Assembly: GCA_947561715.1 (NCBI GenBank)
Contig: OX387197.1
Location: forward strand, 9,979,001 to 10,043,000
From: Ascidia mentula
Taxonomy: Eukaryota > Chordata > Ascidiacea > Phlebobranchia > Ascidiidae
Reading direction: 5' to 3'
Length of the DNA stretch: 64,000 nucleotides
The notes beneath the pieces were generated by a model. That model searched no databases, was not told the origin of the DNA, and saw nothing but the letters and a program-made list of their open reading frames with translations. This document shows, piece by piece, positions 24,941 through 48,900 of the stretch; the first letter of the stretch is position 1; each line of letters opens with the position of its first letter. The translations under genes were made by a program, and so were the position numbers.

Positions 24941-27900
24941 AAGACATTCGACATTATCAGTACACATGGAACATATTTACTTTGGTGTAATTAACAAACA
25001 TTTTTGACATTTCAAAATGCAAGTCTGTTGTTGCAAATGTTTACGTATTATATTTGTTCATACTGCGCTGGATTTCAGCTGTATCAGTGTTGAAACGAAA
25101 CACCTTTCAAAAATTTCGAGAGAGATATACTACATATGCGTATTTGCGAAACCACTGCCCCACGTCATAGAGAGATTAAAATCATAACTAGACTTTAATT
25201 GAGAAGACGTGTATAAGGCTTTGCTATCACCACGAACTTAATCCGACCAAAACAGTGACTCTAAATCAACCACCAGTTCTCGCATATCCCCCCCGTGGTA
25301 GTTACATCTAACCCATAACGATTTAGCATCCACGCCCCACCTCGGAACAGATCTCGAGCATGCTTGGTCAACAACCTTGGACCAAAACCTCCAAATAGTG
25401 AAACTGAAACAATCGCACAAATAAATAATGTACGACATTGGGTTCTTCTAAATCTAGAAAGTAATCCCAGGTTGTTGTTCATATTATTTAGTCAAAGGTG
25501 GTCGTAACAGTGGTTATTTCTCATGTAAAGAATAACCAATAGGTTCACTTTATAATTGTTTGTGTTTGTTTGTAATTGTTTGTTTGATCAACAAAAAGTT
25601 TCATAAAAAGATAATGAGGAAAATTTTGGACAAGTAAATACTTGTGCAAGGGCGACATCTACTGGTTGTCTCATAAACATAAAAGAATATTTAGAGAAGG
25701 ACATATGGTATTGTTGGTACAAAATTGATAGCATTGGTTTGCAATTGTTAACAATTGGTTTGCTAATTCCTTTACCCACCACCAGTTAATCATGACAACA
25801 TCGTCATTCGCGTGGAATAAAATGAAATTATTTGACAATTTTAAGAAAAATATTACTTTTTTAGGTTAGATAGTTTGTTGTGTATTTAAGCCATTTTGTA
25901 TGAGTATATATAAACGATAAAAACGGTTTGCTGAGTGAGTGTTGTGACTTTCTCATGACAAAGTTTTATGAAACATAATACTTGACTTCAACAAAACCAC
26001 CACCACCGCCACATTTTTGAGATTGCAATATGTGAATGCCATTGACCATAGCACAAATCCACGATTATGAATCATCATTGCAATAACGACCGATCGAACG
26101 AGCGAGTATCCTGCTCAAATGCGAATGTGATTTTAAACCAGCCATGAGTTCGTGCGTCATCAAAATGCGCAGGGCTCTTTTTGAGAGGTCGCGGCGGTAG
26201 GGCCAAACTTCGGCAAAATACCATCTTTGTACGAATTGCCTCAAACGCTCTTCTGACATCACTTCCAGATTGCTTCCTGCCGCGACAAACGAACCGCGAC
26301 TGCAAACATTGCAAACGCCATTTATAACGAGATTTTAGGTGTGACAGCGGACCGCGCCCAATAGGCTTTGTCTGCATGCAGCTACCGATTTGGAAACTGT
26401 CTGCGCAAGAAACTTTGCAGGCGTGTTCAAAATGTGTGTGTGATGAGCATCTGATTGAAAATGCCTGCTAATTAGTGAATAAGGCACTTCCTGTTCGCTT
26501 TGGTGTTCGTCTGTCATAGTCGGTATGTCAGCTTGATATGGAAGTGCATTGCGCAAGAGAACGTTTATGAGTCCAAATGAACGCAGCTACTGTTGACTGG
26601 CAGTTACAGAGCTGTTGTGTCTGACTGTGGCGGTCTATAGATGAGTGCTTTGTTAGCCGCACATGCCTACGAAAAAGGAGGGTTTGTATCCACGTTTGTC
26701 AGGCAATACGTAATTCTGTTTTGTTGTCACGTTTCTTTTCGGAAAAAGGTTAGAGTGAAATATAGAAAACTATGTTGGTCGTAAAGTGCTGTGCAGCGAG
26801 TTTCAATTAAGGAGAAAAAGAACAGAACAACGTCGCAGGTCGAAAAGATTTGCTGGTGAGTTTCGGACAAAATGGGTAACTGGAGCGGATGCAAAGTTAC
26901 ACGTCCTTAGCCACGTCTCTCGACGCCACACAAGTTATTCACCAGGGACATAAAAAAGTGAAAGTGAGGAGAAATGGTCCGCGCGGCCTGGGATAGCATT
27001 CTCGTTTTGTTTCTTGTTTCCACTTTCTTATCGGTGTTATAGCATTCTTGTAGCGACCGTCGAAAATACCAAATAGCCCCGAGCAAGCGATTGTGCGATA
27101 ATGACGCTGGTTTATTTCTGCCTGCGACTGACTGCAGTAATGTGGAAAGAGGTTAACTCGCCTTTGTCAATAAAAAGTAGCGCTTTTATATCGTTTCGCC
27201 AATTAGACCAGTGCAGTTGCGTTCAAAACAGTCTCGAAGTTTGACAGTTGTGTCTGTGGCAGTGTGACGTGATATGGGAGGTCAGAGGTCGAGTAATACA
27301 AACACATTTCAACTAAGAAAGGTCTTCTCTCGATAGACGTACGGGTTAAAAACACCACGGTGACTTTACGAGAGACTTGAAAGTTTTGTGGTGATGGATG
27401 ATTGCGTCGCTTCGTCTCGAAGAAACAATAAAGCGAGTGTCCTCCTGCCGGGCGAAGTTAACAAGTGGTCATTGGGGTTTCGCGAAGTGGAGAAACAGCG
27501 CTTCAAAGCGATCGGCGTCGCCCCGTCGCGTTGTTTTTTCTTATGTCGTTTTGCGGTAACGATTATTGCGTCTACGACAGAGATTTCCTTCTCGGAAAGG
27601 CGATGCGAAATCAACGGGGAATTGCGCGTGTGAGTTACAAACGTCTGGTCGGGCCGCCAAATTGCCCATCAGCCAGAAAAGATGGGAACAAATCGCGGTG
27701 TCAACCTCTCGAGGGAGTTCGCTTCCTGGTGCTGGCTACAAACAGCAGAGCGTTCGGATTGAGCGGCACGCGGTTAAAGAAACCTGGCGTTTGAATATTT
27801 TATGAGCGCTGCATTGGAACAGATTGTGTAATGTGGGAAATTAACACAGTGAGTAGTAGCGAACGACCGAACGTGTTTGTTGTCTTGATGCTAACAGCTG

Positions 27901-28402
27901 GCCGGCAAATTGCTACCTTGTGTCCCAGCATCTTTTATTTATCGCGGCAAATGGGCAGAGCAACAAAATCAGGTGCCCGCTCATTCGTCCTTTGTGCTTG
28001 AACCGCAGGCAATCGCGGAACATTTCGTTTCCTCAACCAGTCCGCGGAGTAGAGTACTGGGAGTTTGGCAGACAGGGGAGGGCGAATTAGTCGAGTTTTC
28101 CTGTCTGAAACCTATCGTAGCAGGAGCTTTGGCTTTTCTCTCGTTTGAATTGGTTCGGCTTGGCCGCGCAGGCATAGCAGTATGTAGAACACAAGGGTGT
28201 ATCCAGTGTGTACAGTTGACCGCAGCTGAAGTGGCCTGTAGTAATGGCACCTAATCGTTTTATTTTTGTTGTTTTGCAGCGAAACATCCCAACATATCTT
28301 AAGATTTTTCAAAAAAAAACTTTGTGATCGTGCAGTGCGTGATAGACTAAGCTGTCGGAAAACCACAACAAAGGCTATTCGTGAAAACCTCTACGCAGTA
28401 AA
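24941..28402. other. Intergenic region with likely promoter of the smAKAP-like gene
   Basis: 3.5 kb. GC content rises after about 27000, so many short overlapping frames are open on both strands (27388-28254); none shows a domain. A pyrimidine-rich acceptor ending TTTTGCAG lies at about 28279, suggesting that the 5' UTR of the next gene is spliced. The upstream non-coding exon could not be placed. Confidence 0.4.
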
Positions 28403-28693
28403 ATGGGTTCGATTTGCGGAAAAGGCTCTGCGAAGGAGGCCGCCAAGGACGATAACAAACCGACCGAAGAGCCACAGCAGGAGCAAGCGAAGGAATCCAA
28501 CCAGGAAGCCAACGGAACAGCAGCGGAAGTGGAGCAAGCCACCACCGAACAAGAGGCTAATAACGATGCTGGTGATGAAGGTGACACCAGTCAGCAACAA
28601 GAAGAAAGTGCAAACAAAATGTCAAATGACATAGTAAACGATGCGGTTGCCGAGGCCAACCAGCAGCAACAACAGCAGGAACAAGACGGTTAA
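28403..28693 (+). CDS. Small acylated protein with PKA-anchor-like helix (smAKAP-like)
   Basis: A single-exon 96-aa protein, preceded by a good start context (GTAAAATGG). It begins MGSICGKGS: Gly2 and Ser6-type spacing fit N-myristoylation and Cys5 could be palmitoylated, which would place it at membranes. The middle is very acidic and Gln-rich. Near the C terminus is SANKMSNDIVNDAVAEANQQ, which fits the amphipathic anchor pattern A-xx-MS-xx-IV-xx-AV-xx-A. It closely parallels the PKA regulatory-subunit-binding helix of vertebrate small membrane AKAP (C2orf88), which is also about 95 aa and starts Met-Gly-Cys. Family membership is inferred from this layout. An unrelated GAP43/MARCKS-like acidic acylated protein is the alternative. 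Confidence 0.6.
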   Translation: MGSICGKGSAKEAAKDDNKPTEEPQQEQAKESNQEANGTAAEVEQATTEQEANNDAGDEGDTSQQQEESANKMSNDIVNDAVAEANQQQQQQEQDG

Positions 28694-31230
28694 CGTACGT
28701 CTGACTCCTATTCCCAACGTCAAATTTACACTTTTTGCGGATTGTTTTGCGTAACGTGCAACCTGAAAGTTAGTTTCGATATATAAACCGTTCTTGCCGT
28801 GCGCATATTTTGTCTTCTTTGTCGCGCAGCTGCAAGGCCATCGTGACGCAAATATCTGTATATGTACTTGTGCCGTAACAGTGTAACGAGATACGCTAAC
28901 ATTTTGTACCCCATTTTCGTGTTTGTAATGCCGGCGCCCCAAACTGTTAAAAGTCCTCCTGCAAAAAGCAGAATTCCGTTGCAATCATTACAATCCCACG
29001 ACCCGAGAAACTCGCTCGCGCGTGGTCCTAACGCCGAATTTGGTATCGCAGCCTAAACCGCGCCTCGCCCAAGCGGGTGACGTCATCGCGCGAGAGTTGC
29101 AATTAGTCGCTTTCAAAAAACAACGTCCAATAGTATGTGACGTGCGTGTGTCCAGGCGCTGGATTACAAAGCGTCAGAAGAGTAATGCCTTCCGGAGTGC
29201 GAAGCGTTGAATTGGCATTTGACCGACAAGTCTTGGCTGATGCATGCACGAAGGGCAAACTCGTCATTTCGTTCCTCACCACGTTTTCACTTAATAGCAA
29301 GGGTGTACCTTGACGTGTACGGTGTTTTTGCTGTTGACGTTTATTGTACACTTGATTCTTTTTCAGCGAGGGCGAGCCCAATACAAACTGTCAACGACTA
29401 CTAATTCATTTTTTTGTGTGCGTGTACAAGACCAGAAATGCCAGAGCGGGCAACAAATAGGCCAACTTGCGGTCCTTGAATGCCCCGAGGTGAATTGAAC
29501 GACGCCTCGCTGCAGTTTGATGACATTTATGAGTTAAGGCACGAGGCGACTGCAAATTTATCGACATTTCTTGCTTTTTGTCGACTTATAATGCCAGGCA
29601 GGCGAGGTAGTCCATCATAACACAAAGGCCACTCGTCACGATACCCGGTCACGAAAAACTTATGTTCTGGCAGCCGGCCACTACTCTGCAGTGGAAGCTT
29701 TTGGGGTCGATGTGTAGGTTTTTAGGGCACTAGTCTGCTTTCTGAAGGGGAATTGCTTCATTTTTCATGCCCGGAAAATGTACCGTTTTCAAACTGTGCT
29801 GTCTTTAAAGCAATCACGTATGGACAAACATAATAATACCACGTTGTGTCAAAGTGGTCAAACATTTCTGTCATGCATTTTGCACTGGCTTTTCCACATG
29901 GATAAGACAAAGCAAACTTTTTAAGGCATTTTTTTTCACTTAACTCTTAAACTATATTTCCCAGTATATCTGATTTGATGACACACCTCACACACAGAGG
30001 ATATCAACGCGTTTTATTATCTGAAAAACAGTTTTACAAGGTGACGATCGAGACATCGAAGCCTGACGTCACAACGGAGCGATACGTCACTCAAGGAAAA
30101 ATATCGAAACGGAGAATACGGATATAGCTTCGGGCCCTGTAGCGAACATTTCACAAATTACCACAATAAACCGGTTGACGAGTAAAAAATGTCAATTGTA
30201 CCCGAACTACCGTTCTAAATATGGCCCGTGTGTGGACGCTTGATTTGTTGTAGACATCTGGATAAGGTGATTGGAGGTCGTAAAAGACAACAACGCACTT
30301 GATATATGTCAGAAGCTTGGCACGTGACAAGGTGGTGTAGCAATAACAAAAGGTGTCAATTTTGTTATCAAACATGCGCACAGAGCCGGTCCTAGGGAAT
30401 GCGGGAACTGAAGAAGAATGTAGAGCCAATATTTCACCTGAAAAATCTCAATTTACTCGACCTTTTTCGGTGTTCATGGTAAATCGTCGGACACCCTTTT
30501 AAGCACGGGGACAAAATGGCCCTGGGACCGACCCTGTATGTAGTAAACATATGAAGAGATTTGGTTTTAAAGAGCGTCAAGCGACGGGAAGTAATAAGCG
30601 AGAAAGGACATACAGTTTCATGGATACAGGCCCACGCACATACAAGAAACACACATAGAGAAATAAGCACAAACAAATCCGTGCAACAACGCGAACTTTC
30701 CTAAGAGCACCGACTTGCTGGGAAAATACGAACTTTGGAGAAAAAGTCACCCACAAACGTCCTCGATTATGTTTGAGAATTGGGTCTTTTTCGGAGGTAC
30801 CGAGCATGTGCGCTCACAGTATAGGCATACTTTGCTACTGAACAGTGCATTTGGGCGACGGCCATTCCGACAGGTTAAGGGTTACTCTGGCGCGTTATAA
30901 AAATAGTGCTACTATATTTTCAGATCGGGCCCGAATCGAACATTTTCCATCACACCTTCATCCGACTGCCACACGTATAACGTCAATAACCGAACATATT
31001 AAACTGCGATAAAGCCCCTCGATAACTTGTCGTCCTATACCCTTTTTACAACCTTGGTAAACAAAAACTTTACAAAGAAAAATAAATAGGTAAATGGTCA
31101 GTCACCAGGCGTGGTTTGGGACCCGACTTCTCGCCTCTCCCGACAGTTCGCGATCGAAACGCGAGAGTCGGACAGCTTGGGAGGCGACCTTGTGACGTCA
31201 TGGTTGTTCGGGAATATCGACTTGCTCGTC
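28694..31230. other. Convergent intergenic region (smAKAP-like and KIF2 3' ends)
   Basis: 2.5 kb between the plus-strand smAKAP-like stop and the minus-strand kinesin stop. It should contain both 3' UTRs. I see no coding exon and no clear structured RNA. Confidence 0.4.
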
Positions 31231-41972
<10,742 letters not shown>

Positions 41973-44900
41973 GGTCACAGAATAATAAAATTTGTAATAA
42001 CAAACACATCAATGTAAAAAAATTCACTGTAAAAACAAAGAAGGCTAAATTATGTTCCTCAAAAGAAACAAAATGTTATATTACTTATTTTGAAAAATAA
42101 CAGGCAACAAAAGGTTAAAAATATGAAATCGGCAAAAGGTTTTTTAATTGTCACATAAATACAGCAGTTTGAAAAAAATCACATGCAAAATTTTATTAGA
42201 AATCAGACCTGAAAAAATTGACTAGTACGTGAAATATGAAACAAATTGGCTATTGCACAATCATTCACCAAAAAAAACTGCACAATTTATAAAAATGATC
42301 AAAAGTGATCTGAGAAATTATTGTTTAAAGTAGTGCATTGATTGGGCTCAGACAATACATTATTTATGGGCGGTTCGACATTTAATTTAATGGAACAGCA
42401 AATATTGGTAATGGTAAGTAACAATAGCATAAATTACTAGACTGTGTTACACAAACAATAGTTAACTTATATTACAGTGTAGCCTATTGACTATTCCATG
42501 TTTATATTAAATGCATTAGCATTCAGTTCACAAAAAGGCATGAGATAAGTTGATTGTAATCAATTTTTACACAACTGAGCAAGCTAAAGCATTGTAATGT
42601 TGGATTTAAAAACAATCACATAAACTATCTCTATTTTAAATCAGGCCAGCAAGCAATATATGATACAGCATTACAAAATAATGAAACAAAACAGAACATG
42701 CAAAATTGTACAATATGACAACGCTAGATTTTGCTTTTTTCAACAATTAACCCCCTATTAATTTCAATTGTGAAAGGACTCGAATGGCGCAATTACAGTT
42801 ACTCGTGAACATAACAACCACAAACGCCAGAACTAAACTTCTGGGAAACCAAGCTTTTGAATTTTATCAAGCATAGAAATCACTGAGCAACTCCATGCGC
42901 AAACAGTGCATGTATATATTTTCATAGTATACTCGCACATGTTTTTACCGTGGTGTTTTTGTGCCACTTTCAAAACCTAAAACAAAACCATATACACACC
43001 AAACAAACTGTACATTGATTATTTACTTTTATTGCTTTTTCCGTATTAATTGTGTCGTCATCTATGTTTCATTAATTGCGTACGTCACTATAATGCTGTG
43101 CAGCAAATTATATAAGGTCAACGCCGTTTTGTCAAATAATATTTAAGTCAAATAATTTTACTTTTTGTGCTAATGACTACATCATATATAAGCAATATAT
43201 ATATGGTAAAATGGGATGGAAAGTGATTAAACTTTAAAGTTCTTTGAAGGCACATTTACCAACGGTTAATTGAGGGAAATAAAGGCCCCGCGCATTTGAA
43301 ATGAAGGTTCCTGAAAATTACAAACTTCTCTTTTTTCGTTTTGTTTTCCCTAAACAAACTAAAAACAGTCAAACTTACAGAATTTCGCATAAAACATAGC
43401 ATATGTAGGCTAGGTCGACAGACATCGATAAGTCGTACTCTGACTGACATTAGGTTGATCATCCAATCCAGTGATTCATATAGCTTGCATGAAGCGGCGT
43501 TGAATTAAGATACGACCGCACATAAAAAATATGCGGCAAGTTTATTTGTTTTTGATAGGCCCCATATACCTTGTATAGCCTATAATAAGCCCCCATTCAA
43601 AATGACATAAAGCGCGCAAATAATTTGTACTGTTTATTAGCGAAACGAATTCGCTTTTGGTGGTTCCCACAACCGTAACAAACCGGTTCTACACCCATCC
43701 CTAACAAAATGTTTTGACACTGACCGTTATCAGAGGCATTAGTCTAAATTATCGAATTCGCAGATCTCTCTCTCGAATTTTTTTTATGTGATGCTCTATT
43801 GTTATAATTTGTCTTGGGCTTCAGACACCCCTAAAGAACGACCCGACAGTACGTCACCCCCATTTGGTAATCCTTAATCCAATCTAATGAAATAGCCGCA
43901 ATGCTGAGGCCATTGACGAAAATAAGAAAGCAATCGATGCGAACGGAGTACAAGTGTAGGCCAGTGATTCCTTACCTTTTTGTGGTTGCGCACCACTGGG
44001 AGGTAAAACAATTGTGACGCGTACGACCTGGTTGAGTATTACAAAGCAACCTAGGGGATGAAGTAACAAACATTTTGAGATCACTTTCGATTTTTTCAAT
44101 TCCAACCATATCCGCAAATTATGGAAAGGTGCCCGCGTATCACCTGGAATGCCGTCCAGAAATGCAGTGGTACGCGTACCACCGGTTGGGAAACACTGCT
44201 GTAGGCTATGTAGGCCTAATATGCACCACACGCAAAACCATGAAAAACGGAAAAAGATTTTGATTCTTTGACCTTAGCGAATACGGGGAAAAAAAGAAAA
44301 AATGGACTGGTGTAATAGGCTACTTAAGGTCTTATCATAAGTCAGAGTTCTTCACAAGAAATAGGTCGTTTCTTAAACTTTAAAAAAAATCGAAAGGCGA
44401 ACAGATACGTGCAGTTTGAATGACAGAGCAATTTAGCTTAACATTTCTAAAAACGCAGGAGTGTATCTAATCTCTCCCAAAAAAGATTAAAAGACTTTTG
44501 GAGTAGAAATGGCCGATTTGCTTCCAGATGTATGTAATTGGCACTTGTTTGTGTCAATGAATAGGACGCGAAGGACGCGGCAACCGCATGGAAATTACGA
44601 CCAGCTACAACGGTCTACACACCTTATTGAAACGCATTATTACCAAGACTTTTTGCGCCACGTAAAATCACCTTCATATACGACCAAAAATGATTTGCCA
44701 CGAGATAACTCTTATCAGCGTGTGAATTGCGTCATAATGGGAACACATTGGATATTGATTAGGGCAAAACGTTAGTTGCTTAAGGTCGACATAGCTGCCG
44801 GTGATGCAGAGGTCAAGGCGAATTACGCGATACCACACGCCACAACTAGATTATAACCTAATTGTGGGTGTCAAGCGGTTTGATTAAGGAGAGGGCGCAC

Positions 44901-45194
44901 AGTAAGAGCGCGGATTTCCACCCAGAAGGGTTCTGGCGCCGTTTGAACAAGGTTATCACTTTGGCTGTATAGGGTTTTTTTAGAGAGGAAAGCTACTGGG
45001 AAAAGCGGGAAGAGTAAGTTTAAAATTAGAGTATTGGTTTAACCACGTGTAAATTTTGTCTAAAGTGTAGCTGTCTTATTGCAGGGAATACAAGTTTTGT
45101 GAGGCTGTTTAGAATGTAGAACATATCATGAAATCTGGAAACTCTTCAACTGAATGATACTTGACGTGTATAACGTTGTGAAACACCATAAAGG
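41973..45194. other. Divergent intergenic region between KIF2 and the NIDO gene
   Basis: 3.2 kb containing the presumed promoters of both genes and a MITE at 43962-44198. The short frames at 42961-43146 and 44509-44775 show no motifs. I see no other gene. Confidence 0.4.
43962..44198. mobile_element. hAT-type MITE (237 bp)
   Basis: Ends CAGTGATTCCTTACC and GGTTGGGAAACACTG form an imperfect inverted pair. The flanks GTGTAGGC and CTGTAGGC match in 7 of 8 bases, an 8-bp target duplication. The first ~140 bases recur at 47534. There is no coding capacity. Confidence 0.75.
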
Positions 45195-48100
45195 ATGAAA
45201 CATTCCTCAGAATATGTATTTCACTTTTCTTCAATACCCAAGTTCTGCTGTGTGTTGTTATTTGTTGCGCCAACCTTTGGCCGAAACCTCCTGACTTGGA
45301 ACGGAATCAAAGCCCCCAACGTCGATGATTGGCAAAGAAACTACCTAGAAATTGCCCTAAATTCTTCATTTAATATCTTTGGAAGGGGAAAATTTGATCG
45401 TGTGTTTGTAAGTTAACTTTTTAGAATTTGGCAAAATGAGTCAACTTTGCCAGATGGTCAAGCATACGGCGGACCGACCCGAAATTACAGATCTTAAGTT
45501 GTAGCCCGTAATTATGCAGCTCTGTTATGACAAACGGTATGATGTAACGGGTCCTGTTCGTCACCACGCGAAAACCACGTTGCCCAATTAGTGCCGCATT
45601 TAGTTGTTTAACAGGGTGACCATCAAACCTTGCGAACAAACTCACATGGGTTAGCTTCTATTCTGACATGCTCTTGGATGGTGTTTATGATTTGTAAAAT
45701 ATTTTCCACAAATTCATGGAATAGCATACAAAAAGTATGCTTCTTACTGACGTATAACACCTGTTACTATATTGCAATAGAGTTAACGTTATTGGCTTTT
45801 ACACCTGGCGATTAGACCTTTTCTTTGTAATTTTCTTGAGTTATTCATTCCAGATTAATAAAGTTGGAGCCGTAAGTTTTGGATCTCCCATCAGAACGAC
45901 GAAGTTACGTGACGTCAGAAGCGACACAATCCTGTTCAGTCCAATGTTGATCGACACTAGGGAAACTGGTAAGACAACAATGCAAAACTAAAGAATACCT
46001 ATCAGATCTGGTGTAAGAGGGTTATAATTATTTGGATTTGGGTAATTAGGACTCGATTCGTATCTGTTGGCGTCAGATAGGAAAATAAAACAGGTTGTAA
46101 TAGCAATCAGTTTACTTGACCTTCGTTTAGTTTGAAATTGCTTTATGCGGTGGTTATGTAAGGTAACATTGGATATACACAGAGATTTTGAACTTGGTAC
46201 AGACTTATACTTTTCTATTAAAGGTTTCGGAAGATGCATTCACGCGCAAATATAAAAAATAGATGCGGTCGCGCAAGCATATAATGCGTATAACGATGTG
46301 GTTAAATACTTTATAACACCTTCGTTGTGCAGCAGTTTCCATGTATAAATATATTGGTTTCGTTTCAGTCCAGGATCTACAAGTTTCATATGAGGAATTA
46401 AAGCAAATGAATCAGATTTCTTCCGTTCAACAATTTTTCCGTGAATCTCTTGGCGACGGCAACATCGTCTTGTCGCAGGCACTTCTAGTGACTTACAACT
46501 TTAGCTTGGTGAGTATTTTCGTTTTTGCAAAAATTGTGAAAAATCGATACTTCAGGTCAGTACATTTGTCGAAACAACTAAGACATCCTTTAAAATACAA
46601 ACGCAACGCAGACAAAAATTCCATAGTTACGTTGCACACTTTTTACCGACACCGCGCGTTCTAAAAATCGTTTCAAAATTTTATTAAATAATTTTTTTTT
46701 TATTCTGTGCCGAGTTAGCTAAAGACCAACCAACAATTTTATCCAAAAAAAGCAACAAAATGGCTGCAATTGGTTTCGCGATAAAATAATTCAAAAGCGT
46801 ATAACTTTCCACAGATCGTCTCCGACAAGACGTTAAACAACGTTTATCAAATCTTATTGGTGGGAAACAAAGAAAAAACCTACGTTGGATATTTTTACAA
46901 TTCAACCGAATTTATTTCATGGAAAGGGGCATACGCTCGGGTATGTTTCATGAAGTTTACTTTTAATGGATGAATATAGATTTGTGAATCTTTAATTTCG
47001 ACATTTCGGGTAAAATGGATACTGCCATTTAGGTAATGCGCGGAACATTAAACGTTTTTAAAACAAACATTTCTTACACTCGGTAATTTATACCCTTACT
47101 TTCATATCTCAAGTCGCAATTTTTACTTTCCAAAAGTCACATTATTTCAAAATGCGTCGACATTATTTCAAAATGTGTCGAAAATTATGTCGGTCAGTGA
47201 ATCTTTACGACGTCGTTTCGTGACATATTTTCTTAATTTTAAAACCATTTTTGTAATTTTGATAACAAATACCTTATGTGCTTAACATATATGTTTGTGT
47301 TTATGCCACACTATATATAGTCCGGAATATTTGTCGTTCGGGACGGAGCAATTGAATGTTCGCACGAGGTCGTCGGCTCCGGTAGTGAAACGATTGCAAC
47401 AATTCAACAGAGAAGCAATGTCGACTCCAAAGGAAATTTCATTTGGAGAGTAGATTTGCCACTGGAATGCAAAGCTTTCCGTGAGTAATTAGCGGGAATT
47501 TTCCAAAAACTTTAGATTTGGCACTGTGTAGGCCAATGATTCCCAACCTTTTTGTGGTTGCGTACCACTTGGAGGTAAAACAATTTCGATGCGTACCACC
47601 TAGTTGAGTGTTACGAAGTAACCTAGGGGCTGAAGTAACAAACATTTTGAGATCACTTACGAGTTTTAGATATTTTAAATTAATTTTTTTTTAAATGTGT
47701 AGGCCATTTTGTATCACCAGTTTGAACCCGATCACGTTTATAGAGACACACAGTTATTAATTCCCGCTTTAAACTTGGCACCGTGTATTTATGGATTTGT
47801 AAGGTCAAGAACTAAAAACGTGTATGATTTGTAAGACCAAGATTACTGCTGCACTCAAGTGGAATGGCATATCGGCTGTATAATAAACTCGCGGTATCTT
47901 GACCTTTCTGGCTATGCACAGATATTATAGGTAGCATCACAAAAAAAACCACATGGTTTGTATTATGTGGTTTTCGTGAATGTGGCTTGCGTCAGCTTGA
48001 TCTCAGTTCAACTTTAGTCACAAAACCGGTTTGGCAAGTGTATTGCACGATATCGTTGCATAACAAACGAGCTGCAGCATTTTATGTAGGTGGAACGGGT

Positions 48101-48822
48101 GGTTCCTCAATTTAAATTTATTATTCTTACGCGTGCAAATAAAAAACAATAGCGTCCTATTTGTGTCACATTTCAAAGGGTCGGAATGTGGAGAAGTTCC
48201 AGAGGCGAAACGGAAATATGACTTGTGTCCTGTGGGCGAGTTCTTTGAGACGGTCACAGCGGTGCAGTGGAGGTTCTACACCTTTTACTTCTGCAAAGCG
48301 GGTCGCACGATGCAGGACGGCTCGGTGACGGCGAAACGTGAATGTCGCTACGACGCCGACTATTACACGTACGAGTGGGATGCGTTGGCCGAGAATCAGA
48401 AGTGCAACAAGCGAATTCGAAGTAAGTTTTCTATTAGAAATCATGCTGTTTCCATAACTTGATTGCGTGTGAGCTCAATTAGTACAAGATAGTGTTTTAA
48501 ATAAGACCAGATAGTGTTTGCTTATTTATTTTATACCACAGCGGGATTCGAACCCAGGACATATGGGTCGGGTGTCTTGACCGGTGTCACTAAATGGTTT
48601 ATTATCAGCAATGACGCAACCAGCAAAACAAAATACCACGTATTATAATTCGCAATACATGACCGAAAATTTAATATCTTAGACCATATCCAAGTTTATT
48701 CACATACGTTTCCAACAGTTGTATTGGAGATCTCGCAAACCGACACAAACAGGAAACACGATTGTCTGTATTATTTTTCAGATTTCTGGTCACAATTTCA
48801 CTCCTCGAGAAATTCCGGATGA
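45195..48822 (+). CDS. Secreted NIDO-domain protein with Cys-rich C terminus (7 exons)
   Basis: Exons 45195-45407, 45854-45968, 46369-46508, 46815-46940, 47321-47480, 48179-48421 and 48782-48822 join in phase to 345 aa. The N terminus has a hydrophobic stretch (FCCVLLFVAPTFG) that fits a signal peptide. The core resembles the nidogen extracellular (NIDO) domain: FDRVFINKVGAVSFGSP, ILFSPMLIDTRETG, YQILLVGNKEKTYVGYFY, then SGIFVVRDGAIE. The last long exon adds about 80 residues with six cysteines (first SECGEVPEA) that I do not recognise. NIDO domains occur in basement-membrane and apical matrix proteins, so an extracellular matrix role is likely. An AATAAA signal lies at 48895. Introns hold a MITE copy and a tRNA-like fragment. 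Confidence 0.72.
47140..47181 (+). repeat. 21-bp tandem duplication
   Basis: Two adjacent copies of a 21-base unit beginning CATTATTTCAAAATG, differing at one base, in intron 4 of the NIDO gene. Confidence 0.85.
47534..47696. mobile_element. Truncated copy of the 43962 MITE
   Basis: Starts CAATGATTCCCAACC and follows the 43962 element for about 140 bases, then becomes T/A-rich and lacks the right terminus. It is flanked on both sides by an exact GTGTAGGC (47526-47533 and 47697-47704). Located in intron 5 of the NIDO gene. Confidence 0.65.
48535..48600 (-). repeat. tRNA-like fragment or tRNA-derived SINE
   Basis: On the minus strand it contains a perfect B-box/T-loop (GGGTTCGAATCCC) followed by GCTGTGG and an A-rich tail (ATAAAATAAATAAG). 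Upstream sequence has only a weak A-box (TAGTGACACCGG), and no acceptor stem pairs with the 3' side. It is more likely a tRNA-derived SINE or pseudogene than a working tRNA. Confidence 0.45.
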
Positions 48823-48894
48823 GCGAACGAATCCCAAGAAGCAAAATATTTTTCTAAAACTCTTTCCAAAAGTTCTAAACGCACCGATTTTGTC

Positions 48895-48900
48895 AATAAA
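48895..48900 (+). terminator. Poly(A) signal of the NIDO gene
   Basis: AATAAA 73 bases after the stop codon at 48822, in the plus orientation. The convergent POLR2E stop is only about 90 bases further on. Confidence 0.55.

Noticed and set aside
27388-28254. Several plus-strand frames upstream of the smAKAP-like gene
   Set aside because: Open on both strands, composition-driven, no motif; more likely promoter or 5' UTR sequence.
44509-44775. 88-codon plus-strand frame with a true ATG before the NIDO gene
   Set aside because: No domain, no splice context and ordinary composition; insufficient for a gene call.
47943-47972. Short inverted repeat AACCACAT...ATGTGGTT
   Set aside because: An isolated hairpin in an intron with no conserved copy or partner; probably chance in A+T-rich DNA.
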